Shown: in pieces, positions 34,792 to 43,110 of the stretch
Layout of the letters: every line of letters begins with the position of its first letter
Position numbering within the stretch: the stretch's first letter is position 1
Assembly: GCF_000423465.1 (NCBI RefSeq)
Contig: NZ_KE384021.1
Coordinates: forward strand, 373,115 to 437,114
DNA from: Propionicicella superfundia DSM 22317
GTDB taxonomy: Bacteria; Actinomycetota; Actinomycetes; Propionibacteriales; Propionibacteriaceae
Direction of reading: 5' to 3'
Length of the DNA: 64,000 bases
The notes under the pieces: model-generated
The model's database searches: none
Told to the model about the DNA's origin: nothing
The model's input: only the letters and a program-made list of their open reading frames with translations
Position numbers and translations under genes: made by a program

Positions 34792-35814
34792 TCAGTAGTC
34801 CTCGTCGAGGCTGTCGTGACGGGAGGTGTAGCTCCGGAGCCCGTCGTCGCGCAGGGCCGCTCCGAGTTCGCTCATGCTCGTCGGATCGTAGAGGTCGATC
34901 GATGCTCCGTCGGGGGACGTACCGAATCCCGTTGTCGGGGCCTGAAGCGTGAGGATGTCGCTCGCGGCGTCCAGTTTGAGGCTCGCGCCGATGCGAAGGA
35001 TCGTCTCGTCGGAGAGTCCCGCGTCGACGGTGAGGTAGCCGCCGACCTCGCTCAGCACGGTGTCGAGCTTCGCGGGGTCGGACAGGGTCTCGCGGGTTGA
35101 CAGCTTGACCAGCATGGCCCTGAGGACCGTCCGCTGCCGCTTGGCGCGGTCGAGGTCGCCGTTCGGAAGCCCGTATCGCTGTCGGACGTAGGCGAGGAGC
35201 GCGTCGGATTGCAGAGTCAACTCGCCTCGCGGGAACCGGTATTCGCCACTGCGAGAACTCGTCTCGTTCCATACCGTGATCTCGCCCACGGTGTCGGACA
35301 GCGAGAGAAACCCCTCGAAGTCGACGGAGACGGCGTGATCTATGGTGATGCCCAGCAGAGCCTCGAGGGTCTCGGCCGTGAGCGCCGTTCCCCCCAGCGA
35401 ATGAGCCGCGTTGATCTTATTCTCTCCGTGTCCAGGAATGTTGACGTAGAGATCACGAGGAAACGAGATGAGATAGACTTTGTCCCGATTCGCGGTCACG
35501 TGCGCGATCAACAGGGCGTCGCTACGGCCCGCATCGTCACCGCGAGAGTCGCTGCCGACGACGAGGATGTTCAGCGGGGATCCGTCGGCGTCGGAGGATT
35601 CGGCTCCGCCGGTCGACGGAAGCAGCCCCGGGTCGCGCTGGATGGCCGAAAGGGCTGCCTTCGTGCGCCAGACCGCATACCCTGTTGCCCCACCGGCGAT
35701 CAGCGCTATCGCGATTATGAGCGCGACGAGCCATCGCCACAGCCTCGACGGCCGGCCACGGCGAGGACCGGGCTTTCCCGGATCGGGGAGTCCCTGTTCT
35801 TTCTCGTCGGTCAC
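34792..35814 (-). CDS. LCP-family (LytR-CpsA-Psr) cell-wall ligase
   Basis: A 340-residue type II membrane protein: a short basic cytoplasmic N-terminus, one span (about residues 26-48) and an external LCP domain. The phosphate-binding and catalytic motifs are 'LNILVVGSDSRGDDAGRSDALLIAHV', 'VYLISFPRDLYVNIPG' and 'YVRQRYGLPNGDLDRAKRQRTVL'. LCP enzymes move undecaprenyl-linked polymers (polysaccharide, teichoic acid, arabinogalactan) onto peptidoglycan. The GTG at 35814 is preferred over a TTG 12 codons upstream, which would only add a charged tail. The nearby exopolysaccharide operon suggests that its product is the polymer attached (inference). Confidence 0.92.
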   Translation of the reverse strand: MTDEKEQGLPDPGKPGPRRGRPSRLWRWLVALIIAIALIAGGATGYAVWRTKAALSAIQRDPGLLPSTGGAESSDADGSPLNILVVGSDSRGDDAGRSDALLIAHVTANRDKVYLISFPRDLYVNIPGHGENKINAAHSLGGTALTAETLEALLGITIDHAVSVDFEGFLSLSDTVGEITVWNETSSRSGEYRFPRGELTLQSDALLAYVRQRYGLPNGDLDRAKRQRTVLRAMLVKLSTRETLSDPAKLDTVLSEVGGYLTVDAGLSDETILRIGASLKLDAASDILTLQAPTTGFGTSPDGASIDLYDPTSMSELGAALRDDGLRSYTSRHDSLDEDY

Positions 35815-36337
35815 TATCCGAGTCTTCGTGCGAATTGCGGCACGGGGCAAGGCGTAGATGGAATTGCCTGCAGAAATAGCTCATCCTTCGTGCCGCAATG
35901 GGTCTGCGATTCGTGTCGCGCACGGCCTGGGGGCGTCGGCGTCCGCGACCGGGCATCGCGGGACGGGACCGCGTCCTCGGCCGGGAGGGGCCTTTCGGTC
36001 GCTCACGGGGTCGGCGGCGCCGAGCTGTGGAAAGCCTGAGGCCCCGCCGGGTCCCCTCTGTGGTGTGGCGGAGCACCCCGTCGGTATGAATACGTGGGGA
36101 TCATCGATATGAAAAGGCCCGGGAAGAGTGTCGCCGGCGTGCTCGACGGAGCAGGCTGTAATCGCCGTCCACCGGTGGGCGGTCCACAGTCCGATCCGTG
36201 CGTGTGGTGTCGACGCACACTCCGGGACGGACGAGCGAGTGTGCGCCGCAGGTCCGGGTCCCCCGAGCCGGGCCTGCGGTGCATTCGCTCCGGCGCGCAC
36301 CTTCGGTGCTCGCGGCTCGGACGAGAGCCGGCGCGCG
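35815..36337. other. 523-nt intergenic region between LCP and phosphatase genes
   Basis: No gene with an RBS and plausible composition is visible on either strand. The small palindrome CATCGATATG lies near 36101. The stretch must hold the LCP promoter and the 3' end of the kinase-phosphatase transcript. No clear terminator or structured RNA was recognised. Confidence 0.4.
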
Positions 36338-36910
36338 TCAGCTCTCGACGGCGCGCACGATCGTCTCGACGGACTCGGCGATGAGGCGGAGGGCCCTCGC
36401 GTAGGCGGCGGCATCCCGCCCCGTCGGATCCGGCACATCGTCGCCGTTCTCGGGCCGGGCTGTGATCGCGCGCGCGAGGCTCACCCGCGGGAGGAGCTGA
36501 CGCAGCCGCTCCGCCGAGGTGTGCCCGGTCAGCGCGACAGGATCGAGCGCGTGCGCGATCCTCGCGAACTCCCGCAGCGTGTAGGTGCGCCGAACGGCGC
36601 CGGGAACCCGGCGGAGGATCGCGGACCGGTGCTCGGTGGCAAGGGCGAGGACCAGGTCGGCTTCGACGATCGACGCGTCGGTCACCTGATGGGCCCGGAA
36701 GCCCTCCGCCCGCACCCCGGAGCGCCGAAGGAACGCGGCGACCGGGGGATCGATGGCACCTCCCACCACGGCTCTCACCCCGGCGCTGCGCACGGCGACC
36801 GAGTCGTCCAGTCCTTGCCGCAGGAGGTGTTCGGCGACCGGGGAGCGGCAGAGGTTTCCTGTGCAGACGGTCAGCAGGCGTACCGGTGCCGCGGCGACGG
36901 GCGCGTTCAT
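36338..36910 (-). CDS. Low-molecular-weight protein-tyrosine phosphatase
   Basis: A 190-residue LMW-PTP (Wzb/Ptp type). The catalytic P-loop is 'VCTGNLCRSP' at about residues 15-24 (Cys nucleophile, Arg and Ser), and the general-acid Asp is in 'DVPDPTGRD' near the C-terminus. It overlaps the upstream BY-kinase gene by 4 nt, so kinase and phosphatase form a regulatory pair that sets the phosphorylation state of the kinase tail and thereby polysaccharide chain length and export. Confidence 0.93.
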   Translation of the reverse strand: MNAPVAAAPVRLLTVCTGNLCRSPVAEHLLRQGLDDSVAVRSAGVRAVVGGAIDPPVAAFLRRSGVRAEGFRAHQVTDASIVEADLVLALATEHRSAILRRVPGAVRRTYTLREFARIAHALDPVALTGHTSAERLRQLLPRVSLARAITARPENGDDVPDPTGRDAAAYARALRLIAESVETIVRAVES

Positions 36911-38385
36911 CGCAGACTGCGGGGCAGGCTGTCGTCCTTGCCGGAAGCGACGATGAGCTCCTGCGGCGCGATGGGCATGGCGCGCCGGCTCGCCCGTCGT
37001 ACGGATGTGTCGAACGTCAGGTCCGGTCCGGAGTGCGCGCCGTAGTCGTAGCGCTGCCGCCCGTACCCGTCACCATGGCCGGCTCGGCGCCGGTTGAGGA
37101 CGAGCCCGAGGATCTCGGCCTCGACGTGCTCGAGCGACCCGATGGACGCCGCGAGCTGCGGTTTGGTGACCACTCCGCAGCCGGCCACGAGGAGCACTCC
37201 GCCGCCGACGCGGGCGAGAAGCGCGGCGTCCGTCACGGGAAGAAGCGGCGGCGAATCCACGATGACGATGTCGTACTCCGCCATCGCCCGGTCCAGCAGG
37301 TCCTCCATCGGACGTGAGCCGAGCAGTTCCGCGGGATTCGGCGGCGTCGAGCCGGCGGGGAGAGCGTGGAGGTTGCCGCGTGCGACCGGCTGGACGACGT
37401 CGGCGAGCCGCGCCCGCCCGATGACGACATCCGTGAGGCCCACCGTGCCGTCCAGGCCCAGCGTCGGAGCGATCGAGGGCCTCCGCAGGTCGGCCTCCAC
37501 GAGCAGGACCGATCGCCCGGTGTCAGCAAGGGCGCCGGCGAGATTGATCGCAGTGGACGTCTTTCCCTCGCCGACCACGGACGAGCTGACGACGATCGAG
37601 TTGCGTCGGAGGCCGAGCTCCAGGAACTGCACGTTGGTGCGCAGGTGCCGGTAGGCCTCGGCCCGGGCCGAGTGCGGCGCGGATTCGAACACCAGCGGGT
37701 GGTGAGCCGCTTCGGAGTCGAACGCCACGACGCCGACGACGGAACGCTCGGTCACGTCCGCGACGTCCTGCTCGGAGACGACGGTGATGTCGAGACGTGA
37801 GCGCAGGACGGCCTGCCCCACGCCCAGGAGGAGTCCCAGGATGGCGCCGAGAGAGAGGTTGAGCGCCAGGCTCGGCGACGTCGCCGATGTGGGAACCGCG
37901 GCCGGCTGGATCACCGTGGCGGTGACGCGCTTGGCCCCGGTGTCGGACTGCGGCGACAACTGCGTGACGACCGTCCTCATCTGGGCGGCGATGGCGTTCG
38001 CGATGCTCGCGCTCTGCGTGGCGTCCGCGTTCGTGACGGAGATCTCCAGGATCGCGGTGTTGGTGGGGACGGTGGTGCTGACCGACTGTGCCAGCTCGCT
38101 CGGGCTCATCGTGAGCTCGAGCCGCTCGATGACCGGTTGCAGGACGGTCTGCGTCGTGACGACCTGCATATAGGACTTCACCTGCGTGTTCGCATATGTC
38201 GAGCCCTGGTTCAGATCCCCGACCGTGTCCGCACCGTTCACGGTGAAGAACAAGGACGTGGACGCGGTGAAGACGGGCGTCATGAAAAACGTCACGCTCG
38301 CCGCCGCGATCAACCCCGACACAAGAAGGCCCAGAACGCTCAGCCAGTATTTGCGCAGGATTGAGATGTAATCGGTCAGTTCCAT
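36907..38385 (-). CDS. Fused polysaccharide co-polymerase / BY-type tyrosine kinase (Wzz-CpsD)
   Basis: A 492-residue inner-membrane protein. An N-terminal Wzz domain lies between two spans (about residues 13-35 and 172-195, the second followed by a basic segment). The cytoplasmic BY-kinase domain carries Walker A 'SSVVGEGKTSTAINLA', Walker A' 'VLLVEADLRRP' and Walker B 'IVIVDSPPLLPV'. The C-terminal region has only a small tyrosine cluster (YGRQRYDYG). It controls chain length and export of the exopolysaccharide made by the divergent operon at 38803, with which it shares a 417-nt upstream region. Confidence 0.93.
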   Translation of the reverse strand: MELTDYISILRKYWLSVLGLLVSGLIAAASVTFFMTPVFTASTSLFFTVNGADTVGDLNQGSTYANTQVKSYMQVVTTQTVLQPVIERLELTMSPSELAQSVSTTVPTNTAILEISVTNADATQSASIANAIAAQMRTVVTQLSPQSDTGAKRVTATVIQPAAVPTSATSPSLALNLSLGAILGLLLGVGQAVLRSRLDITVVSEQDVADVTERSVVGVVAFDSEAAHHPLVFESAPHSARAEAYRHLRTNVQFLELGLRRNSIVVSSSVVGEGKTSTAINLAGALADTGRSVLLVEADLRRPSIAPTLGLDGTVGLTDVVIGRARLADVVQPVARGNLHALPAGSTPPNPAELLGSRPMEDLLDRAMAEYDIVIVDSPPLLPVTDAALLARVGGGVLLVAGCGVVTKPQLAASIGSLEHVEAEILGLVLNRRRAGHGDGYGRQRYDYGAHSGPDLTFDTSVRRASRRAMPIAPQELIVASGKDDSLPRSLR

Positions 38386-38802
38386 GTAGGCACGCTTTCT
38401 CGGACTCGTAGCCGTCGTAAGGCCAGCCTATGGAGCCGCCGCATGCCTTCCGGCGCGTGGAGGATGACCGACGGGAGCACGCGGAGGACCAATTCCGGTA
38501 CCAACGCGGAAGGGCAGGGGCACGTCACCTGCAACTCGACCCGCGTGTGCAGGCGGGAGACCCGGCGGCCTCGACCGCGCGGCGCACGCCGCCGCCGAGG
38601 TCTCCGCCGCCGGGCAGCGAGCCCCGAACCCCTCGTCTCCTCCTCGCCGGTGGTGCAGGAGTCGTCCCCTTCCACCTGCATTTCCCTCACCATTTGGTGC
38701 GGCATGACCCTCCTTGTCGAATCACGAGCGAGCACCGTCGTGGCAGACTCTCGAATCGGGTTCCCCGAGGCATGTCGTGTGCCCCGCAAGGGAGGAAGAA
38801 AA
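38386..38802. promoter_or_regulatory. Divergent promoter region of the exopolysaccharide locus
   Basis: A 417-nt stretch between the kinase gene (minus) and the dehydratase gene (plus). The frame of the dehydratase is open through it, but there is no RBS for an earlier start and its translation does not resemble the family. The region includes many CGCCGCCG-type words. A strong RBS, GGAGGAAG at 38791-38798, closes the region 5 nt before the TTG start. Confidence 0.45.
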
Positions 38803-40626
38803 TTGCAGAAAGCAATGGCGAGCAGGCAGAGCAGGAACGGTGTGCGATTCACGTTCCAGTTCCTGTTGGATGCGGTCGCATGGTCCGCGGCTCTTCTCAT
38901 GGCCGTCGTGCTCCGAAGTGAGTTCCACGTCGATACCGCGTCCCTGGCGGCGGTTCTCGTGGCGGCCGTGGCGGTCTCGGCCGTGCAACTCGTCGTCGGA
39001 CTGGCGCTCCGCCTCTACCAGGGCCGTTACAGGTACGGGTCCTTCGAGGAGGTGCGCGCGGTCACGCTGACGTCCTTCCTCGTGGTCGCCGTGCTCCTGG
39101 TGGGCGCCACCGTGCTGGACGGGGACCTGAGGCTGCCGCGGAGCGCCGTTCTCATCGCGCTCCCGATCGCCCTGCTCCTCCTGCTCGCCGTCCGCTACGT
39201 CGCGCGGTTGGCGCGCGAGTCCGCGGCGCGAACGTCCACAGGCGTGGAGCCGGCGATCGTCTTCGGCGCCGGGTACCTGGGCGAGACGCTGGTCCGGAGG
39301 ATGGCGACGGACCCGGCGTCGCCGTACGTCCCGGTCGGCCTCCTGGACGACGACCCGGGAAAGCGGCATGTGCGGATCCGCAGCGTCGACGTCCTGGGCC
39401 GCCTCGACGATCTGCCGGACGTCGTCTCCCGGACGGGTGCGACCGTGCTGGTGGTTGCGATCGCCGGGGCCGGTGCCGACCTCATCGAACGGGTCGTGGA
39501 CCTGGCGAGTCCCTGCGGTCTGCAGGTGAAGGTGCTGCCGCCTCTGTCCGAGGTGCTGCGCGGAGCCACACAGGTCGATGATCTCCGCGACCTGTCGATG
39601 GAGGACCTGCTGGGAAGGCCGCCGGTCAACACCGACGTCGAGAGGATCGCGGGCTACCTGACCGGCAAGCGGGTCCTGGTGACCGGGGCGGGCGGCTCGA
39701 TCGGCTCCGAGCTCTGCCGGCAGATCAACCGATACGGTCCCGCTGAGCTCATCATGCTCGACCGCGACGAGACCGGCCTCCAGTCGGCCGAGCTCGGCGT
39801 CCTCGGCCACGGACTGCTCACCGGCCCCGAGGTGGTTCTCGCCGACATCCGGGACGCGGCGACGCTGCTGGGCGTGTTCCGGAGCCGACGCCCGGAGGTC
39901 GTGTTCCACGCCGCCGCGCTGAAGCACCTCCCGATGCTGCAGCAGTATCCCGAAGAGGCGTGGAAGACCAACGTCCTCGGCACCCAGAGTGTGCTCGATG
40001 CCGCGCGGGCCGTCGGCGTCTCGACGTTCGTCAACATCTCCACCGACAAGGCGGCCAACCCGTGCAGCGTCCTGGGGCACTCGAAACGCCTGGCCGAGCG
40101 GCTCACGGCCGAGGTCGCGCGACAGACCGGGTCCGCCTACCTCTCGGTGCGCTTCGGAAACGTCCTCGGCAGCCGGGGATCGGTGCTCCCCCTGTTCACG
40201 GCGATGATCGAGCACGGCGGCCCTGTGACGGTGACCGATCCCGACGTCACGAGGTACTTCATGACGATCCCGGAAGCCTGCCAGCTCGTCATCCAGGCCG
40301 GCGCCATCGGTCACCCGGGCGAGGTCCTCATCCTGGACATGGGAGAGCCGGTGAGGATCCTCGACATCGCAGAGCGCATGATCCAGCTCTCCGGACGCGA
40401 TGTGGAGATCGTGTTCACCGGACTCCGTGAGGGCGAGAAGCTGCACGAGGACCTCGTCTCCGAGGGGGAGCAGCACCGGTCACGGGTGCACCCGAAGATC
40501 TCGCGGGCCGCGGTTCCGGCCCTCTCGCCGACCGGGCTCGACTGGACCGACTGGTCCCGCGTCTGGCTGGAGGACCCCCTGTCCGCAGCCGCGTTGACCT
40601 CCCCCGTCGGGGCGGGCAACCGATGA
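38803..40626 (+). CDS. Membrane-bound nucleotide-sugar 4,6-dehydratase (CapD/PglF/WbpM type)
   Basis: A 607-residue protein. Four N-terminal spans (about residues 15-115) are followed by a first Rossmann-like domain with 'VFGAGYLGETLVRRM' and a second catalytic SDR domain starting 'LVTGAGGSIGSELCRQI'. The active-site stretch 'NISTDKAANPCSVLGHSKRLAERL' has the Thr-Asp-Lys triad of UDP-GlcNAc 4,6-dehydratases. It should convert UDP-GlcNAc to the 4-keto-6-deoxy sugar. A TTG start at 38803 is chosen because GGAGG lies 7 nt before it; an ATG at 38815 is the alternative. The stop overlaps the aminotransferase ATG by 4 nt. Confidence 0.92.
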   Translation: MQKAMASRQSRNGVRFTFQFLLDAVAWSAALLMAVVLRSEFHVDTASLAAVLVAAVAVSAVQLVVGLALRLYQGRYRYGSFEEVRAVTLTSFLVVAVLLVGATVLDGDLRLPRSAVLIALPIALLLLLAVRYVARLARESAARTSTGVEPAIVFGAGYLGETLVRRMATDPASPYVPVGLLDDDPGKRHVRIRSVDVLGRLDDLPDVVSRTGATVLVVAIAGAGADLIERVVDLASPCGLQVKVLPPLSEVLRGATQVDDLRDLSMEDLLGRPPVNTDVERIAGYLTGKRVLVTGAGGSIGSELCRQINRYGPAELIMLDRDETGLQSAELGVLGHGLLTGPEVVLADIRDAATLLGVFRSRRPEVVFHAAALKHLPMLQQYPEEAWKTNVLGTQSVLDAARAVGVSTFVNISTDKAANPCSVLGHSKRLAERLTAEVARQTGSAYLSVRFGNVLGSRGSVLPLFTAMIEHGGPVTVTDPDVTRYFMTIPEACQLVIQAGAIGHPGEVLILDMGEPVRILDIAERMIQLSGRDVEIVFTGLREGEKLHEDLVSEGEQHRSRVHPKISRAAVPALSPTGLDWTDWSRVWLEDPLSAAALTSPVGAGNR

Positions 40627-41750
40627 CCGGGCGCGTCACGCTCTCCGGGCCCGATGTGGGCGTCCTGGAGGAGCGATACCTCGTGCGAGCGATCCGGTCG
40701 GGCTGGGTGGCCCCGCTCGGCCCGGAGGTCGACGCGTTCGAGGCCGAGCTCGCCGCGCGGTGCGATCGGCTCCACTGCGTGGCGCTGTCCTCCGGGACCG
40801 CGGCTCTCCACCTCGCGCTCGTCGGCCTCGGGGTCGGCCCGGGCGACGTCGTCCTGACCTCGACGATGACCTTCGCGGCGACGGCGAACGCCATCGTGTA
40901 CACGGGGGCCGAACCGGGCTTCGTCGACTCGGCGCCCGACGGGAACCTGAACCCCGCCCTGGTGCGACGTGCCGTCGACGACCTGCGAAGGAGAGGGCGC
41001 CGGGTTGCGGCGATACTTCCGGTCGATCTTCTCGGAAAGGTCTGCCGGCATGAGGAGATCGACGGGATCGCCGCCGCTGCCGGCGTCCCGGTCGTGTCCG
41101 ATGCCGCGGAATCGTTCGGTTCCCTGCGCCGCGGACGTCCGGCGGCGTCCTACGGCGTCGCCGCTGCGATCTCCTTCAACGGCAACAAGGTGATGACGAC
41201 CTCGGGAGGAGGTGCCCTGCTCACCGACGATGCCGAGCTGGCCCGGCGCGTGCGGTACCTCGCGACCCAGGCGCGTCAGCCGGTGGCGCACTACGAGCAC
41301 ACCGACATCGGGTTCAACTACCGGCTGTCGAATCTCCTCGCGGCGGTCGGGCGGGCGCAGCTGATCCGGATCGATTCCATGATCGCCCGCCGGCGGGCGC
41401 TTCGCGACCGGTACAAGGAGGCCTTCGCGGACGTCGCGGGTGTCGACGTCTTCGGTGCCGAGGCGGACGAGGAGGACAACGCCTGGCTGACCGCGATCCT
41501 GGTCGACGAGGCGACGGCCGGGTGGAATGCCGGCGAGCTCGCCGCCGCGCTCAGCGACCTGGCCATCGAATCGCGGCCGATGTGGAAGCCGATGCATCTC
41601 CAGCCGGTCTTCGCGCAGGCCATGTCCTGGATCGACGGCACCTCGGAGCGACTGTTCCGCACCGGGCTGACTCTGCCGAGCGGCTCCGCGCTGGGGGGCG
41701 CGGACCAGGAGAGGGTCTTCGCCGCCATCGACCGGTTCCTCGCGAGGTAG
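40623..41750 (+). CDS. DegT/DnrJ/EryC1-family sugar aminotransferase (PglE-like)
   Basis: A 375-residue PLP enzyme. The PLP lysine is in 'SFNGNKVMTTSGGGAL', with 'SSGTAALHLALVGLGVGPGDVV' and 'VVSDAAESFGSLRRG' also conserved. The N-terminal 'LSGPDVGVLEERYLVRAIRSGWVAPLGPEV' is close to the PglE/LegC subgroup, which aminates the 4-keto sugar made by the preceding enzyme. It is coupled to the dehydratase by an ATGA overlap. Confidence 0.93.
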   Translation: MTGRVTLSGPDVGVLEERYLVRAIRSGWVAPLGPEVDAFEAELAARCDRLHCVALSSGTAALHLALVGLGVGPGDVVLTSTMTFAATANAIVYTGAEPGFVDSAPDGNLNPALVRRAVDDLRRRGRRVAAILPVDLLGKVCRHEEIDGIAAAAGVPVVSDAAESFGSLRRGRPAASYGVAAAISFNGNKVMTTSGGGALLTDDAELARRVRYLATQARQPVAHYEHTDIGFNYRLSNLLAAVGRAQLIRIDSMIARRRALRDRYKEAFADVAGVDVFGAEADEEDNAWLTAILVDEATAGWNAGELAAALSDLAIESRPMWKPMHLQPVFAQAMSWIDGTSERLFRTGLTLPSGSALGGADQERVFAAIDRFLAR

Positions 41751-41797
41751 CCGGATGCGGGGACACAGGGGTCGTGGGGATCGGCACGCCCGGCGGG

Positions 41798-42442
41798 ATG
41801 CCTGACGTGGCGACCGGTCGTCCGGCGGCGTACGAGGCCGGGAAGCGCGTTGTCGACGTGGTCGCGTCAGCGCTGGCGCTGGTCGTGCTCTCGCCGGTGG
41901 TCGCGGCGGTGGCCGTGCTCGTCGCCGTGCGGCTGGGGCGGCCGGTCGTCTTCCGGCAGGAGCGGCCGGGGCGAGGCGGGGAGCTGTTCACCGTCGTGAA
42001 GTTCCGGACGATGCTCGACGTCGACGAGTCCCGCGGGGTCGTGACGAACGAGCAGCGCATGACCCCCGTGGGGTCGTGGCTGCGCGCGTGCAGTCTGGAC
42101 GAGCTCCCGAGCCTGTGGAACGTCCTGCGAGGCGACATGAGCCTCGTCGGCCCGCGTCCGCTGCTGCCGCGATACCTGCCTCTGTTCACGCCGGAGCAGC
42201 GGCGCCGCCACGAGGTGCGGCCCGGCCTCACGGGGCTGGCGCAGGTGAGCGGTCGCAACTCCCTGGACTGGGGCAGACGGTTGGAACTGGACGTGCACTA
42301 CGTGGATCACCGCTGCGCCCGGTTGGACGCCGCGATCCTGGCGAGGACGGTGCTGACCGTCCTACGCAGGGAAGGCATCCGTTCGGAGGGCTGCCCGGTG
42401 GGGGAGCCCTTCCCGGGCGCGGGTCCTGGTGGGGTGTCGTGA
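41798..42442 (+). CDS. Initiating sugar-phosphate transferase (PglC/WcaJ-type bacterial sugar transferase)
   Basis: A 214-residue membrane enzyme that transfers a sugar-1-phosphate to undecaprenyl phosphate and starts the repeat unit. One N-terminal hydrophobic segment (about residues 18-46) precedes the catalytic block 'VFRQERPGRGGELFTVVKFRTM', 'RACSLDELPSLWNVLRGDMSLVGPRPLLPRYLPLF' and 'EVRPGLTGLAQVSGRN'. The small size matches the minimal PglC type, which uses diacetamido-trideoxy sugars. The ATG at 41798 is used; an in-frame GTG at 41774 is possible. The stop overlaps the acetyltransferase GTG. Confidence 0.93.
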   Translation: MPDVATGRPAAYEAGKRVVDVVASALALVVLSPVVAAVAVLVAVRLGRPVVFRQERPGRGGELFTVVKFRTMLDVDESRGVVTNEQRMTPVGSWLRACSLDELPSLWNVLRGDMSLVGPRPLLPRYLPLFTPEQRRRHEVRPGLTGLAQVSGRNSLDWGRRLELDVHYVDHRCARLDAAILARTVLTVLRREGIRSEGCPVGEPFPGAGPGGVS

Positions 42443-43110
42443 CGCGGCGGATCCTGATCGTGGGGGCGGGAGGGTTCGGCCGAGGGGTGTTCGGCTGGCT
42501 CGAGGGGTCGCCGCGGCATCGGTTCCTTCACGGGATCGGTGACGTGGCGTTCCTCGACGACGGTGCTCCGGCCGCGCCGCTTCTCGCCCCGATCGTCTCC
42601 ACGGTCAGGGGATATGTGCCCGGGCCCCGGGACCGGGTCGTCTGCGCGGTCGCCGATCCCGGCGTCCGCCGCTCGCTCGTGGACCTGCTGCGAGGTCGAG
42701 GTGCGCGATTCCACACGTTCGTGGACGATCGCGCCGTGCTGGGCCAGGGGGTGGTCGTCGGGACGGGAGCCGTTGTCTGCCCCGGCGTCGTCGTCTCGGC
42801 GGGTGCCCGCATCGGGGATCACGTGCAGGTGAACTTCAACTGTTCGGTGGGGCACGACGTCGTCCTCGGCGCGTTCACGACGCTGAGCCCGTCGGTCAAC
42901 ATCATGGGCGAGGTCCAGGTGGGGGAGTCGGCGTTCTTCGGGGGGAGCGCGGTCGTCCTCCCCCGGCTGGCCGTCGGAGCGGGCGCCGTCGTCGGGGCGG
43001 GTGCCACCATTCGCGGAGGCGTGGCGGCCGGCACGACGGTGGTCGGCAGCGACGGGCGGGTCATCGCAGGCTCGGGCGAGCGTCCCGTGCGGGCGGTGCG
43101 CAGTTCATGA
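42439..43110 (+). CDS. Sugar O/N-acetyltransferase (PglD/NeuD-like)
   Basis: A 223-residue protein with an N-terminal Rossmann-like nucleotide-sugar-binding domain ('ILIVGAGGFGRGVFGWL') and a C-terminal left-handed beta-helix made of hexapeptide repeats ('VLGQGVVVGTGAVVCPGVVVSAGARIGDHVQVN'). The catalytic His is in 'NCSVGHDVVLG'. PglD-type enzymes N-acetylate the 4-amino sugar made by a PglE-type enzyme. With the three genes before it this completes a UDP-diacetamido-trideoxyhexose pathway plus initiating transferase. The GTG overlaps the previous stop, and the next gene starts 4 nt inside this one. Confidence 0.9.
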   Translation: MTRRILIVGAGGFGRGVFGWLEGSPRHRFLHGIGDVAFLDDGAPAAPLLAPIVSTVRGYVPGPRDRVVCAVADPGVRRSLVDLLRGRGARFHTFVDDRAVLGQGVVVGTGAVVCPGVVVSAGARIGDHVQVNFNCSVGHDVVLGAFTTLSPSVNIMGEVQVGESAFFGGSAVVLPRLAVGAGAVVGAGATIRGGVAAGTTVVGSDGRVIAGSGERPVRAVRSS

